A stretch of 64,000 nt of DNA from Nocardioides zeae (GCF_030818655.1 NZ_JAUTAN010000001.1:868001-932000); one strand, 5' to 3'. Shown: positions 46,839 through 55,825, counted from the first letter of the stretch. The notes: generated by a model not told the origin, from the sequence alone. Translations and numbers: made by a program.

Positions 46839-47164
46839 GTCGCGTCCGCGTCGTACGGCGGGACCTCGCCGGCGGCCAGCGGCCGCTGGCCGTCGCGCAC
46901 CGGCTTGTCCATCTCGTCCTCGGCGAGCGCCTCCATGATGTGCTTGCGCACGATGGTGCGGGGGTCGAGGTCGCGCAGCTCGAGGTCGGCGTACTCGGGC
47001 CCGAGCTCCGAGCGGAGGTCGTCCCGGGCGGTGCGCGCGAACCCGCGCAGCTGGCGCACCATCTGACCGGCCTGCTTCGCCACCTGGGGGAGGCGGTCGG
47101 GACCGAGCACCATCATCGCGACGAGCCCGATGACCGCGAGCTCGGGCAGGCCGATGCCGAACAC
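46835..47164 (-). CDS. tatB: Sec-independent translocase protein TatB
   Basis: 109 residues. Starts FGIGLPELAVIGLVAMMVLGPDRLPQVAKQ, the TatA/B membrane helix with the conserved Glu and the Gly-Pro hinge, followed by an amphipathic helix (LPQVAKQAGQMVRQLRGFAR) and a charged tail. The Glu after FGIGLP and the long amphipathic region favour TatB over TatA. Helps recognise twin-arginine signal peptides with TatC, which is not in the window. GTG at 47164 lies just beyond the mrp stop; the genes are adjacent on the same strand. Confidence 0.9.
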   Translation of the reverse strand: MFGIGLPELAVIGLVAMMVLGPDRLPQVAKQAGQMVRQLRGFARTARDDLRSELGPEYADLELRDLDPRTIVRKHIMEALAEDEMDKPVRDGQRPLAAGEVPPYDADAT

Positions 47165-47165
47165 G

Positions 47166-48329
47166 TCAGAACTTCGCGGTGGGCGTCAGTCCGAGCTGCA
47201 TGCCCGCGAGCCCGCGGCCGCGGCCCGTGAGTCCCTGGGCGATCGCGAGGAGCTGCTGCGCGGCGGGCGTCGTCGGGTCCGACTCGACGATGGGCTTGCC
47301 CGCGTCCCCGCCCTCGCGCAGCGACGGGTCGAGCGGGATCCGGCCCAGCACGCGCACGTCGTACCCGAACCGCTGCGAGAGCGTCGCGGCCACGCGGTCG
47401 CCGCCGCCGCTGCCGAAGATCTCGAGCTTCTCGCCCGAGTCGGGGCTGACGAAGTAGCTCATGTTCTCGACGACGCCGACGACCCGCTGGTGCATCATCG
47501 AGGCCATCGTGCCGGCGCGCTCGGCGACCTCCGCGGCCGCCTCCTGCGGGGTCGTGACGACGACGACCTCGGCGTTCGGGAGGTGCTGGCCCAGCGAGAT
47601 CGCGATGTCGCCCGTGCCCGGGGGCAGGTCGAGGAGGAGCGCGTCGAGGTCGCCCCAGTAGACGTCGGAGAGCATCTGCACGAGCGCCCGGTCGAGCATG
47701 GGCCCGCGCCACGCGACCACCTGGTCGCGGCGCGGCTTGAGCATCCCGATCGAGATCACCGAGACGCCCGTCGGGGTCGGGACCGGCATGATGAGGTCGT
47801 CGACCTGGGTCGGGCGCGCATCCGCCACGCCCAGCATCGCCGGCACGGAGTGGCCGTAGATGTCGGCGTCGACGATGCCCACCTTGAGGCCCTGCTGCGC
47901 CATCGCGAGCGCCAGGTTCACGGTCACCGACGACTTGCCGACGCCGCCCTTGCCGCTGGCGATCGCGAAGACGCGCGTGAGGGAGCCGGGCTGGGCGAAG
48001 GGGATCTCACGCTGCGCCTGACCCCCGCGGAGGGTCTCCTGCAGGCCCTGGCGCTGCTCGGCGTTCATCACGCCGAGCTCGATCTCGACCGAGGAGACAC
48101 CGGCGAGCTCGCCGACGGCCGCCGTCACGTCGCGGTTGATCGTGTCCTTGAGCGGGCAGCCGGCGACCGTCAGGAGGACCTTGACGTGCACGGCCCCCTC
48201 CGGGGACACCGCGACGTCGTCCACCATGCCGAGCTCGGTGATCGGTCGCTTGATCTCGGGGTCGTTCACGCGGGCGAGCGCGGCCGTGACCTGCTCGACG
48301 CTCGGCGTGCCCGTGGGGGTGCCACTCAT
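47166..48329 (-). CDS. mrp: Mrp/NBP35-family ATPase, Fe-S carrier
   Basis: 387 residues. The N-terminal MIP18/DUF59 domain (about 10-100: ARVNDPEIKRPITELGMVDD and VLLTVAGCPLKDTINRDVT) joins a deviant Walker A ATPase: ASGKGGVGKSSVTVNLALAM, VGIVDADIYGHSVP and LLLDLPPGTGDIAISLGQ. Thought to load or transfer iron-sulphur clusters. In the C-terminal part, the CxxC that usually holds the cluster at the dimer interface is not obvious: the corresponding region reads VVGVVENMSYFVSPDSGEKL. ATG at 48329 follows TAGGCT by 7 nt on the minus strand. Confidence 0.93.
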   Translation of the reverse strand: MSGTPTGTPSVEQVTAALARVNDPEIKRPITELGMVDDVAVSPEGAVHVKVLLTVAGCPLKDTINRDVTAAVGELAGVSSVEIELGVMNAEQRQGLQETLRGGQAQREIPFAQPGSLTRVFAIASGKGGVGKSSVTVNLALAMAQQGLKVGIVDADIYGHSVPAMLGVADARPTQVDDLIMPVPTPTGVSVISIGMLKPRRDQVVAWRGPMLDRALVQMLSDVYWGDLDALLLDLPPGTGDIAISLGQHLPNAEVVVVTTPQEAAAEVAERAGTMASMMHQRVVGVVENMSYFVSPDSGEKLEIFGSGGGDRVAATLSQRFGYDVRVLGRIPLDPSLREGGDAGKPIVESDPTTPAAQQLLAIAQGLTGRGRGLAGMQLGLTPTAKF

Positions 48330-48336
48330 GGACGCC

Positions 48337-48342
48337 AGCCTA
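48337..48342 (-). promoter_or_regulatory. Leaderless -10 box of mrp overlapping DUF1003 stop
   Basis: Minus-strand TAGGCT; its TAG is the stop codon of the DUF1003 gene. 7 nt then ATG at 48329. Confidence 0.55.
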
Positions 48343-48912
48343 ACCGTCGCCGGGTGCACGCCGAGCGGCGTGGTCGTCCCGGCCGTCCCGCTCGCCCCGC
48401 GGATCCCGGCCGCTGCCGCCCTCCCGGTCCTCGCGCGCCTCCTCCAGCTCGGCGAGGAGGCCGCGGAGCTCGCTGCGCAGGAAGTCCCGCGTCGCGACCT
48501 CGCCGACGGCCATCCGCAGCGACGCGACCTCGCGGGCCAGGAACTCCATGTCGGCGTGGGCCCGAGCGTTCGCGCGCCGGTCCTGCTCGGCCACCACCTT
48601 GTCCCGGTTCTCCTGGCGGTTCTGGGCGAGCAGGATCAGGGGCGCGGCGTACGAGGCCTGCAGGCTGAGCATGAGCGTCAGGAAGATGTAGGGGAACGGG
48701 TCGAAGCGCCAGCTCTCGGGCGTCACGACGTTCCACAGGACCCACACCGCGACGAACAGCGTCATGTAGGCGAGGAACTTCGCGGTGCCCATGAAGCGGG
48801 CGAAGTCCTCGGCGAAGCTGCCGAACGAGTCGGAGTCGACGCGGCGCTGACGCACGAAGGAGCGTCGCGGGTCGCGCGGGGTGTCGAGGCGGGCCCGGTC
48901 GCGCTGGCTCAT
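48340..48912 (-). CDS. DUF1003 membrane protein
   Basis: 190 residues. Two membrane helices (FLAYMTLFVAVWVLWNVV and PYIFLTLMLSLQASYAAPLIL) are followed by the diagnostic LLAQNRQENRDKVVAEQDRR and a coiled-coil region (MEFLAREVASLRMAVGEVAT, LLAELEEAREDREGG). Family function unknown; it is often next to MgtE-N/CBS proteins and mrp, as here. ATG at 48912 overlaps the preceding gene's stop (ATGA). Confidence 0.92.
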   Translation of the reverse strand: MSQRDRARLDTPRDPRRSFVRQRRVDSDSFGSFAEDFARFMGTAKFLAYMTLFVAVWVLWNVVTPESWRFDPFPYIFLTLMLSLQASYAAPLILLAQNRQENRDKVVAEQDRRANARAHADMEFLAREVASLRMAVGEVATRDFLRSELRGLLAELEEAREDREGGSGRDPRGERDGRDDHAARRAPGDG

Positions 48913-50177
48913 GCTCCGGCCTCCCGTCGCTCGGCGCGCTCGGCGGCGCGCTCGCGCCAGTCTTCGGGCAGCAGGTGGTCGAGGAGGTCGTCGACGGTGA
49001 CGGCACCGAGCAGACGGCCCTGGTCGTCCGTCACCGGCGCTGCCACGAGGTTGTACGTCGCGAGGTGCGCCGCCACCTCGTCCATGGTGGCGTCCGGGCG
49101 CAGGGGATCGAGCGACTTGTCGATCGCGGTCGCCGCGAGGCTCGAGGGCGGCTCGCGGAGGAGTCGCTGGATGTGGGCCGCGCCGAGCAGCCGGCCCGTG
49201 GGGGTCTCCAGCGGGGGGCGGCACACGAACACCAGCGCCGCCAGGGACGGCGTGATGTCCTCGTTGCGCACGTGCGCCAACGCGTCGGCCACCGTGGCGT
49301 CGGGGGAGAGGATCACCGGCTCGGGCGTCATCATGCCGCCGGCCGTCTCCTCGGCGTAGGCCATCATGCGCCGCACGTCGGCGGCCTCCTCCGGCTCCAT
49401 GAGGGACAGGAGCTGCGCGGCGGTGTCGGCCGGGAGGTCCGCGATGAGGTCGGCGGCGTCGTCCGGCGACATCTCCTCGAGCACGTCGGCGGCCCGCTCG
49501 GAGCCGAGCTGCTCGACGATCTCGACCTGGTCCTCCTCGGGCATCTCCTCGAGGAGCTCGGCCAGCCGCTCGTCGTCGAGGGCGAGGACGACCGAGCGGC
49601 GCCGCTCCTCCGGGAGCTCGTGCACCATGCGGGCGGCGTCGGCGGGGCGCATCTCGGAGAGGGCCGCCAGCAGCTGGGTGGCGCCCTGGGCCTCGTCCTT
49701 CCGGCCGAGCCCCTCGACCTCGCCCCACTCCACCACGTGGGTCTGGCCCCGGCGGCGGAACCCGCGGGCGGCCTCCTGCACCGCCACCCGGCTGACGAAC
49801 CAGTCGCGGGTGCGACCCTGCTCGACGGCGATGTCGAACACGACGCCCGCGACGTCGGTGTGGCGCAGGGTCACGCGGCTGTCCAGCATCTGCGCGATCA
49901 CCAGGATCTCGGTGGGGCGCTGCTCGAAGCGGCGCACGTTGAGCAGCCCGGTGGTGGCGACGTGGTCGGTCTCGATGGCCAGCACCCGGGTCATCGGGAG
50001 GAACACCCGGCGGCGGCCGAAGACCTCGGTGACGAGCCCCACCACCCGGGGCGCACCCCCGTCGCTGCGGAGCACCACCACGACGTCGCGCACCTTGCCC
50101 ACCTGTTCGCCCTGCGGGTCGAAGACCGGCAGTCCGAGCAGGCGGGCGGCGTACACGCGCGGGGTCGGGGAGCTCAC
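48909..50177 (-). CDS. PRC-barrel/MgtE-N/CBS-pair protein
   Basis: 422 residues with no membrane helix. The N-terminal PRC-barrel-like part (VYAARLLGLPVFDPQGEQVG, VRDVVVVLRSDGG) is followed by the MgtE N-terminal superhelix (about 165-285: repeats such as LPEERRRSVVLALDDERLAELLEEMPEED in parts LDDERLAELLEEMPEED and MSPDDAADLIADLP) and a CBS pair (MTPEPVILSPDATVADALAH and IDKSLDPLRPDATMDEVAAH). The regulatory half of a Mg2+ channel is present without the pore, so it may sense Mg2+ or nucleotides and act on a partner. Coupled to the DUF1003 gene. Confidence 0.88.
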   Translation of the reverse strand: MSSPTPRVYAARLLGLPVFDPQGEQVGKVRDVVVVLRSDGGAPRVVGLVTEVFGRRRVFLPMTRVLAIETDHVATTGLLNVRRFEQRPTEILVIAQMLDSRVTLRHTDVAGVVFDIAVEQGRTRDWFVSRVAVQEAARGFRRRGQTHVVEWGEVEGLGRKDEAQGATQLLAALSEMRPADAARMVHELPEERRRSVVLALDDERLAELLEEMPEEDQVEIVEQLGSERAADVLEEMSPDDAADLIADLPADTAAQLLSLMEPEEAADVRRMMAYAEETAGGMMTPEPVILSPDATVADALAHVRNEDITPSLAALVFVCRPPLETPTGRLLGAAHIQRLLREPPSSLAATAIDKSLDPLRPDATMDEVAAHLATYNLVAAPVTDDQGRLLGAVTVDDLLDHLLPEDWRERAAERAERREAGA

Positions 50178-50219
50178 GCGCCAACGCTACCGCCCCGCGG
50201 CGGCCTCGGACGCCAACGG

Positions 50220-51641
50220 TCAGACGGTCAGCAGCACGACGATCAGCAGCACGAGCACCGCGGCCGCCGCGACCGCCAGGGCCGCGATGGCCTGCCCCGA
50301 GGGCCCGCCCGATGACGCGGGCCGGTCCGGGCGCTGGCCCGCCCCCACCAGGGGCGGCGGGCCGACCGGGCGGGACGGGTGGGACGGGTTCGAGGGGCTC
50401 GAGGCACCCGGCCGCGGCGCGGGCCGCGGCAGCGGCGTGGCGGGGTTGGACGCGCTGGACCCGCGCGACGGCCCGCCGCCGGGGTGCGGGTACGCCGGGT
50501 TCGAGGGACTGGACCCCCGGCTGTGCCCACCACCGGGGGGCGCGTACGGCGGGGGCGCCTTCCGGGCACCTCCCGGTCGCGGTGCTCCGGGGCGGACAGG
50601 GAGGCCGGCGCTGGAGCCCGCCGAGGCGGCGTCGCCGCGGTAGGGCGGGGGCGTGCGGCGGTTCGGGCTGGAGCTGGCGCTGTGGCCCGACGACGAGGCG
50701 GACGAGGGGGACGAGGGCGACGAGGGGTGGGACCCGCCGGTGGCCGGGGAGCCGGCGACCCCGCCGCGCTCGCCGCGGTCGGGGACGAGGCGGAGGTCGT
50801 CCCGCGTGCGGGCCCGGTCCGCGACGGCACGCAGGTCGCGGCGCATCGCGGCGGCGTCGGGGTAGCGCGCGGCGGGGTCCTTCGCCATCGAGCGGCGCAG
50901 GACGGCGTTGACCATGCGGGCCAGCGGGTCGGTCTCCCGGAACTGCGGGACCGGCTCGTTGAGGTGCGCGAGCCCGACCTCGACGTCGGTGCCCGCGAAG
51001 GGGGAACGGCCGGCGAGGGTCGTCCAGAGCACGCACCCCAGGGCGTAGATGTCGCTCGCCGGCGAGGCGGCCTCGCCACGGCACCGCTCCGGGGCCATGT
51101 AGCCCATCGTCCCCGCGACCGAGCCGGCCACGGTCAGCCCGGGCTGGTCGCCCTGGGCGATGCCGAAGTCGCAGAGGTAGGCGTGGAGGTCGTCGCTCGA
51201 GTCCCGGAGCAGCACGTTGCTCGGCTTGACGTCGCGGTGGATGACCCCGGCCGCGTGGGCGTCGTGGAGCGCGCCCGCCGTCTGGGCGACCACCGTCGCG
51301 CCGTCGCGCACCGGGAGGCCGCCCTGCGCCTTGATGGCCTGGCCCAGGTCGCCCCCGCGGACGTTCTGCATGGCGATGTAGAGGCAGCCGTCCTGCTCGC
51401 CGTGGTCGTAGATGTGGATGACGTGCACCGAGTCGAGGCGCGCCAGCGTCGACGCCTCGCGCACGAAGCGCTCGTGGTAGTCGTCCTGCGCGGCGTACTG
51501 CGGCGACAGCACCTTGAGGGCCACGGTGCGGCCGAGGCCGGCCTGCTCCGCGGCGTACACCACGCCCATGCCGCCGTGGCCGATCTGGTCGGTGATCCGG
51601 TAGGGGCCGAAATCGTCACCCACCTGGGGGAACTTCGCCAT
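50220..51641 (-). CDS. Ser/Thr protein kinase with C-terminal anchor, no sensor domain
   Basis: 473 residues. Hanks-type kinase (12-275): glycine loop GHGGMGVVY, Lys43, catalytic HRDVKPSN (135-142), DFG (158-160) and APERCRG. A long Pro/Ser/Gly-rich linker with repeats such as SSPSNPAYPHPGGGPSRGSSASNP (two near copies of SRGSS-SNPA) leads to a single helix (449-473) that ends the protein, so nothing reaches outside beyond a few residues. Activation is therefore likely by dimerisation or a partner. Next to a paralogous kinase with an outer domain; the two kinase domains are very similar. GAGGAGG precedes ATG. Confidence 0.93.
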   Translation of the reverse strand: MAKFPQVGDDFGPYRITDQIGHGGMGVVYAAEQAGLGRTVALKVLSPQYAAQDDYHERFVREASTLARLDSVHVIHIYDHGEQDGCLYIAMQNVRGGDLGQAIKAQGGLPVRDGATVVAQTAGALHDAHAAGVIHRDVKPSNVLLRDSSDDLHAYLCDFGIAQGDQPGLTVAGSVAGTMGYMAPERCRGEAASPASDIYALGCVLWTTLAGRSPFAGTDVEVGLAHLNEPVPQFRETDPLARMVNAVLRRSMAKDPAARYPDAAAMRRDLRAVADRARTRDDLRLVPDRGERGGVAGSPATGGSHPSSPSSPSSASSSGHSASSSPNRRTPPPYRGDAASAGSSAGLPVRPGAPRPGGARKAPPPYAPPGGGHSRGSSPSNPAYPHPGGGPSRGSSASNPATPLPRPAPRPGASSPSNPSHPSRPVGPPPLVGAGQRPDRPASSGGPSGQAIAALAVAAAAVLVLLIVVLLTV

Positions 51642-51767
51642 GCGGCCTCCTCACCGACCCGATCCTGCTCCGCGGCCCGCAGATCCTTGCAGTGCCGAAC
51701 GAACCTATCCCACGCGGGACACGCCCAGAAACGCGTCGGGACCCGCGGGATCGGCCGTGGCGCCCGG

Positions 51768-53504
51768 TCAGCGCCAGGCGAACGTGGCGAGGACGGACCC
51801 GATCTCGGCGGCGCCCTCGTCCTCCGGCGTGTCGACCGACTGGCTGAAGGTCAGGGTGTGCGCCATCCCGTCCTTCAGGGCCACGAACTGGTGCACGCGG
51901 TAGGGCACGTCCCCGGCCGCCAGCAGCGTCGCCGACTGGTAGACGGCGTCGACACCGTCCAGCGCGTAGATGCCGTGCGCCTCGATGTCCTCGGCCCCCA
52001 GCTGCTGGAGGCTCGTCATCATGCCGATGCCGACCTGGTTGAGCGTCGTGCTCTCGGGCACGGCCTCCTCGACCGTGTTCACGTTGTGGCTGAACCCCCG
52101 CGTCGGCACCGTCGCGACCATGGCGGACGTGATGGAGGTGGACCGGTGGTCGTAGGGCTCCCAGCCCTCCGGGGCCTGGTAGGTGAAGGCGTCCGTCGTG
52201 ACGACCTCGCCGCTCGCCGGGGTCGCCGTCGCTGCGGCGGGGAACGTCGTGCCCGACGCCGCCCCACCGCCGGCGGGCTCGTCGGACGCCTCGTCGGACG
52301 CCTCGTCGGACGCCTCGTCGGAGGTCGGTTCGGAGGTCGGGTCGGAGGTCGGGTCGGAGGTCGGGTCGCCGGACTCCGACGAGCGGTCCCCGGTGCTCTC
52401 GTCCGTCGGGTCGTCGCGGGTCATCACGAGGGCGCCGACGACGGTGGCCGCCAGCAGCACGACGCCGACCAGCCCGGCGGCGACCCAGGGGAGCGCCCGC
52501 GAGCGGCGGGCCGGCGGCTGCCACCCGCCGGGCGGGAGGCCCGTGCCCGTGCCCCTCCCCGTGCCCGTCCCTGTGCCTGTCCCCGGGCCTGTCCCCGGGC
52601 CTGTCCCCGGGCCCGCGCCGGCGGGCCCCGGCACCGGCCGGGCGGGGACGCTCAGGCTCGCGTCGCGGTGGCTGGTGACGTCGAGCGCGTGCCGGAGCTC
52701 GTCGCGGAGCTCCGCGGCGCTCGCGTGGCGCTCGGTCGGGTCCTTCGCGAGGGCTCGGCGCAGCAGCCGGTTGAGCGCCGCGGTGCCCGGGTCGTTCCCG
52801 GGCAGCTGGGGCACGGGCGCCTGCAGGTGCTGCACGCCGACCTCGATGTCGCTGCCCCGGTAGGGCGCGTGGCCCGTCAACGCCGCGACGAGCACGCAGC
52901 CCAGGGCGTAGACGTCCGTGGCCGGGGTCGCGTCCTCGCCCCGGCAGCGCTCGGGCGCCAGGTAGGCCACCGTGCCGGCGACCGCCCCCGTGGCGGTCAG
53001 CTCGGCGCGCTCCTCCTGGGCGATGCCGAAGTCGCAGAGGTAGGAGAACGGCTCGGACCCGCCGGCGCGCAGCAGGATGTTCGACGGCTTCACGTCACGG
53101 TGCACGATGCCCACCCGGTGCGCGTCGTCGAGCGCCTCCGCGACCTGGGCGGCGATCGTGAGCGCCGCGCGCGTCGGCAGCGCGCCGTGGCTGCCGAGGA
53201 GACGACCGAGGTCGCCCCCCGCGACGTGCTGCGTCGCCAGGTAGAGGCAGCCCTCGATCTCGCCGTGGTCGTAGACGTGGATGACGTGGGGGGAGTCGAG
53301 GCGCGCGAGCGCACCGGCCTCCCGGATGAAGCGTCCGCGGTAGTCCGCCTGCCGGGCCAGGTGGGGGGCGAGCACCTTGAGGGCGACCGTGCGGTCGAGC
53401 CCGCGCTGGCGCGCGGCGAAGACGACCCCCATCCCGCCCCGGCCGATCACGCCGGTGACCTCGTAGGGGCCGAAGGCCTCGCCGACCTGCGGATACCTCG
53501 CCAC
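51768..53504 (-). CDS. Transmembrane Ser/Thr protein kinase with extracellular domain
   Basis: 578 residues. Kinase domain 11-275: GRGGMGVVF, Lys43, HRDVKPSN (135-142), DFG (158-160) and APERCRG. A juxtamembrane linker of PGTG/TG repeats (about 297-325) leads to a membrane helix (338-361). Outside, low-complexity DPTSDPTSDPTS and DEASDEASDEASDE repeats precede a globular domain (about 415-578: VTTDAFTYQAPEGWEPYD, LNQVGIGMMTSLQQLGAEDI, SQSVDTPEDEGAAEIGSVLA), which is not PASTA and may be a PsbP/DUF1795-like ligand fold. GTG at 53504 has AGGGAG upstream. Confidence 0.92.
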   Translation of the reverse strand: MARYPQVGEAFGPYEVTGVIGRGGMGVVFAARQRGLDRTVALKVLAPHLARQADYRGRFIREAGALARLDSPHVIHVYDHGEIEGCLYLATQHVAGGDLGRLLGSHGALPTRAALTIAAQVAEALDDAHRVGIVHRDVKPSNILLRAGGSEPFSYLCDFGIAQEERAELTATGAVAGTVAYLAPERCRGEDATPATDVYALGCVLVAALTGHAPYRGSDIEVGVQHLQAPVPQLPGNDPGTAALNRLLRRALAKDPTERHASAAELRDELRHALDVTSHRDASLSVPARPVPGPAGAGPGTGPGTGPGTGTGTGTGRGTGTGLPPGGWQPPARRSRALPWVAAGLVGVVLLAATVVGALVMTRDDPTDESTGDRSSESGDPTSDPTSDPTSEPTSDEASDEASDEASDEPAGGGAASGTTFPAAATATPASGEVVTTDAFTYQAPEGWEPYDHRSTSITSAMVATVPTRGFSHNVNTVEEAVPESTTLNQVGIGMMTSLQQLGAEDIEAHGIYALDGVDAVYQSATLLAAGDVPYRVHQFVALKDGMAHTLTFSQSVDTPEDEGAAEIGSVLATFAWR

Positions 53505-53610
53505 GCTCTCCCTGCTCCTCCCCGGCCCGCCCACGTCCGGGCCGTCGCCCCATCATGGACCACGGGACGGACGGTCCCGGCCCTCGTGGTCCACAGGGCG
53601 CACGGTCCGT

Positions 53611-53616
53611 CATGAT
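53611..53616 (+). promoter_or_regulatory. Leaderless -10 box of the MaoC gene
   Basis: CATGAT followed by 7 nt and ATG at 53624. Confidence 0.5.
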
Positions 53617-53623
53617 GACCCGC

Positions 53624-54658
53624 ATGGCGAAGACCAACCCTGGCAACTTCTTCGAGGACTTCCACGTCGGGCAGGTGCTCGAGCACGCCACGCCCCGCAC
53701 GATCACCGAGGGCGATCGTGCGCTGTACGGCGCGATCTACCCCACCCGCTTCGCCGTGCCGTCCTCGGCCGCCTTCGCCGCGTCGGTCGGTCTCGAGCGC
53801 CACCCCGTCGAGGAGCTCGTCGCCTTCCACGTGGCCTTCGGCAAGACCGTTCCCGACGTCTCGCTCAACGCGGTCGCCAACCTGGGGTACGCGGAATGCC
53901 GCTTCCACCGGCCCGTGCACCCCGGCGACACCCTCCGCACGCGCTCGGAGGTGATCGGCCTCAAGCAGAACTCCAACGGCCGCAGCGGCGTCGTCTACGT
54001 GCGCTCCACCGCCACCGACCAGGACGGCGAGGTCGCCCTCGACTGGGCGCGCTGGGTGATGGTGCACAAGCGCGACCCCGAGTCGCCGGCGCCGGAGACC
54101 GTGGTGCCCGAGCTGGCGCCGTACGTCGCGGCCGCCGACCTCGTCGTGCCCGCCGGCCTGGACTTCACCGACTACGACACGACGGCCGCGGGCGAGCCGC
54201 ACCGCTGGGACGACTACGAGGTGGGCGAGCGCATCGACCACGTCGACGGCGTCACGCTCACCGAGGCCGAGCACATGATGGCGACGCGCCTGTGGCAGAA
54301 CACTGCGAAGGTGCACTTCAACACGGAGGCGCGCCCCGACGGCCGACGGCTCGTCTACGGCGGGCACGTCATCTCGCTCGCCCGGGCGCTCTCCTTCAAC
54401 GGCCTCGCCAACGCGCAGCTGGTCGCGGCGATCAACGCGGGCGCGCACACGGCGCCGGCGTTCGCCGGCGACACCGTCTACGCCTGGTCGGAGGTGCTCG
54501 ACAAGGCGGAGACCTCCGCGCCCGGCGTCGGCGCGCTGCGCCTGCGGCTGGTGGCGACCAAGGGGCGTGACGAGTCGATGACGCTCCGCGGCGAGGACGG
54601 CAAGCACGCGGCCGGCGTGCTGCTCGACCTCGACTACTGGGCGTTCGTCCCCCGCTGA
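53624..54658 (+). CDS. MaoC-family (R)-specific enoyl-CoA hydratase-like protein, double hotdog
   Basis: 344 residues with two hotdog domains. The start NPGNFFEDFHVGQVLEHATPRTITEGD and the segments FHVAFGKTVPDVSLNAVANL, GYAECRFHRPVHPGDTL, TLTEAEHMMATRLWQNTAKV and GGHVISLARALSFNGLANA resemble mesaconyl-CoA / beta-methylmalyl-CoA dehydratases of similar length (about 340). The exact substrate is not certain. ATG at 53624 is supported by CATGAT 7 nt before it; an upstream ATG at 53603 would place the promoter inside the gene. Divergent from the kinase gene. Confidence 0.86.
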   Translation: MAKTNPGNFFEDFHVGQVLEHATPRTITEGDRALYGAIYPTRFAVPSSAAFAASVGLERHPVEELVAFHVAFGKTVPDVSLNAVANLGYAECRFHRPVHPGDTLRTRSEVIGLKQNSNGRSGVVYVRSTATDQDGEVALDWARWVMVHKRDPESPAPETVVPELAPYVAAADLVVPAGLDFTDYDTTAAGEPHRWDDYEVGERIDHVDGVTLTEAEHMMATRLWQNTAKVHFNTEARPDGRRLVYGGHVISLARALSFNGLANAQLVAAINAGAHTAPAFAGDTVYAWSEVLDKAETSAPGVGALRLRLVATKGRDESMTLRGEDGKHAAGVLLDLDYWAFVPR

Positions 54659-54675
54659 CGCGCGACCTCCCACCG

Positions 54676-55722
54676 ATGACGCCGTCGGAGGCCGTCCGGC
54701 AGCAGGGGGCGGCCTGCGCCGCGCTCGACTCGCCGATGTACGCCGCGCTCTGCGCCCGCATCGCCGACGACCTGGACGCGGGCGGGCCCGTGGCCGCCGT
54801 GGTCGCGGGCCACGGGCACCTGCGGGGGCCGGACGCGCTCGCGCTGCGGCTGCTGGGGGCCGTCCACCGACTCGTGCTCGAGCGACGGGCCGGCGGGCTC
54901 GCCGTGTTCTACCCGTCCGTCGGCGGGACCTGGGAGGACGAGGCCGGGTGGGCGGCGTTCCGGGACCTCCTCGAGGCGGAGCCGGACACGGTGGCGGCCG
55001 GGCTCGACCTGCCGCAGACCAACGAGGTCGGCCGCGTCGCCGCGCTCCTCGGTGGGCTGCTGCACCTGCCCGACGCGTGCCGTCGGCCGCTGCGACTGCA
55101 CGAGATCGGGGCGAGCGGCGGGCTGCTGCTGCGGCCCGACCACGTGCGGTGCACGAGCCCGGACGGGTTCGCCGCGGGACCGGCGGACGCCGCCCTCGTG
55201 CTCGCGGACGCCTGGACGGGTCGGCTCGCCGGACTGCGTCCCTGGCCGGATCTCGAGGTCGTGGAGCGCCGGGGCTGCGACCTCGCCCCGGTGGACCCGA
55301 CCACCACGGCGGGACGCACCACGCTCGCGGCGTACACCTGGCCCGACCAGCCGGAGCGCTGGGAACGTCTCCGTGCGGCCCTCGCCCTCGCGGCTGCCGT
55401 GCCCGCGACGGTCGAGGCGGCGGACGCCGCCGACCTCGCCGACGACATCGAGCTGGTCGACGGGACGACCACGGTGCTGTGGCACGCGGTCGTGGAGCAG
55501 TACCTGCCGGCGCAGACGGCCGCGCGCGTCGAGCGCAGGGTCGCGGAGCTGCTCGAGGCCGCGACGCCGGACGCCCCGTTCGTGCACCTGGCCCTCGAGC
55601 CGCGACGCCGGGGGGACGACCGGCCCCTCACGGTGACGCTGCGCGCAGCCTGGGGCGCCGGCCGCGACCACCGCGACCTCGGCACCGCCGCGCCCCACGG
55701 CGTACCCGTGCGCTGGGGGTGA
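54676..55722 (+). CDS. DUF2332 family protein
   Basis: 348 residues, soluble. Characteristic segments: SEAVRQQGAACAALDSPMYAALC, GGPVAAVVAGH, FYPSVGGTW, NEVGRVAALLGGLLHL, LRLHEIGASGGLLLRPDHV and DDIELVDGTTTVLWHAVVEQ. The EIGASGGLLL stretch looks like a methyltransferase glycine motif, and the family may bind a nucleotide-like cofactor, but no activity is established. It starts 17 nt after the MaoC gene and is probably cotranscribed. Followed by the second X-Y-X palindrome element. Confidence 0.88.
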   Translation: MTPSEAVRQQGAACAALDSPMYAALCARIADDLDAGGPVAAVVAGHGHLRGPDALALRLLGAVHRLVLERRAGGLAVFYPSVGGTWEDEAGWAAFRDLLEAEPDTVAAGLDLPQTNEVGRVAALLGGLLHLPDACRRPLRLHEIGASGGLLLRPDHVRCTSPDGFAAGPADAALVLADAWTGRLAGLRPWPDLEVVERRGCDLAPVDPTTTAGRTTLAAYTWPDQPERWERLRAALALAAAVPATVEAADAADLADDIELVDGTTTVLWHAVVEQYLPAQTAARVERRVAELLEAATPDAPFVHLALEPRRRGDDRPLTVTLRAAWGAGRDHRDLGTAAPHGVPVRWG

Positions 55723-55731
55723 GGGCGGGGT

Positions 55732-55825
55732 GGCACTTTCCCCGGTCGACCGGGGAACACGCCGCTTTGACCATCAAATTTGATGGTCAAAGCGACACTT
55801 TCCCCGGTCGACCGGGGAAATTCGT
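55732..55825. repeat. X-Y-X triple-palindrome element, copy B
   Basis: X1 55732-55763 and X2 55794-55825 carry the same CCCCGGTCGACCGGGG core as copy A at 22358-22451. Y (55763-55794) is here a perfect 32-bp palindrome with core GACCATCAAATTTGATGGTC. Dyad centres are again exactly 31 bp apart. It lies in the gap between convergent DUF2332 and DUF885 genes. Confidence 0.9.

Noticed and set aside
52270..52620. Repeat array in the kinase gene as a non-coding element
   Set aside because: The 12-bp repeats stay in frame and encode the DPTS/DEAS stalk and PGTG linker of the kinase, so they are coding low complexity.
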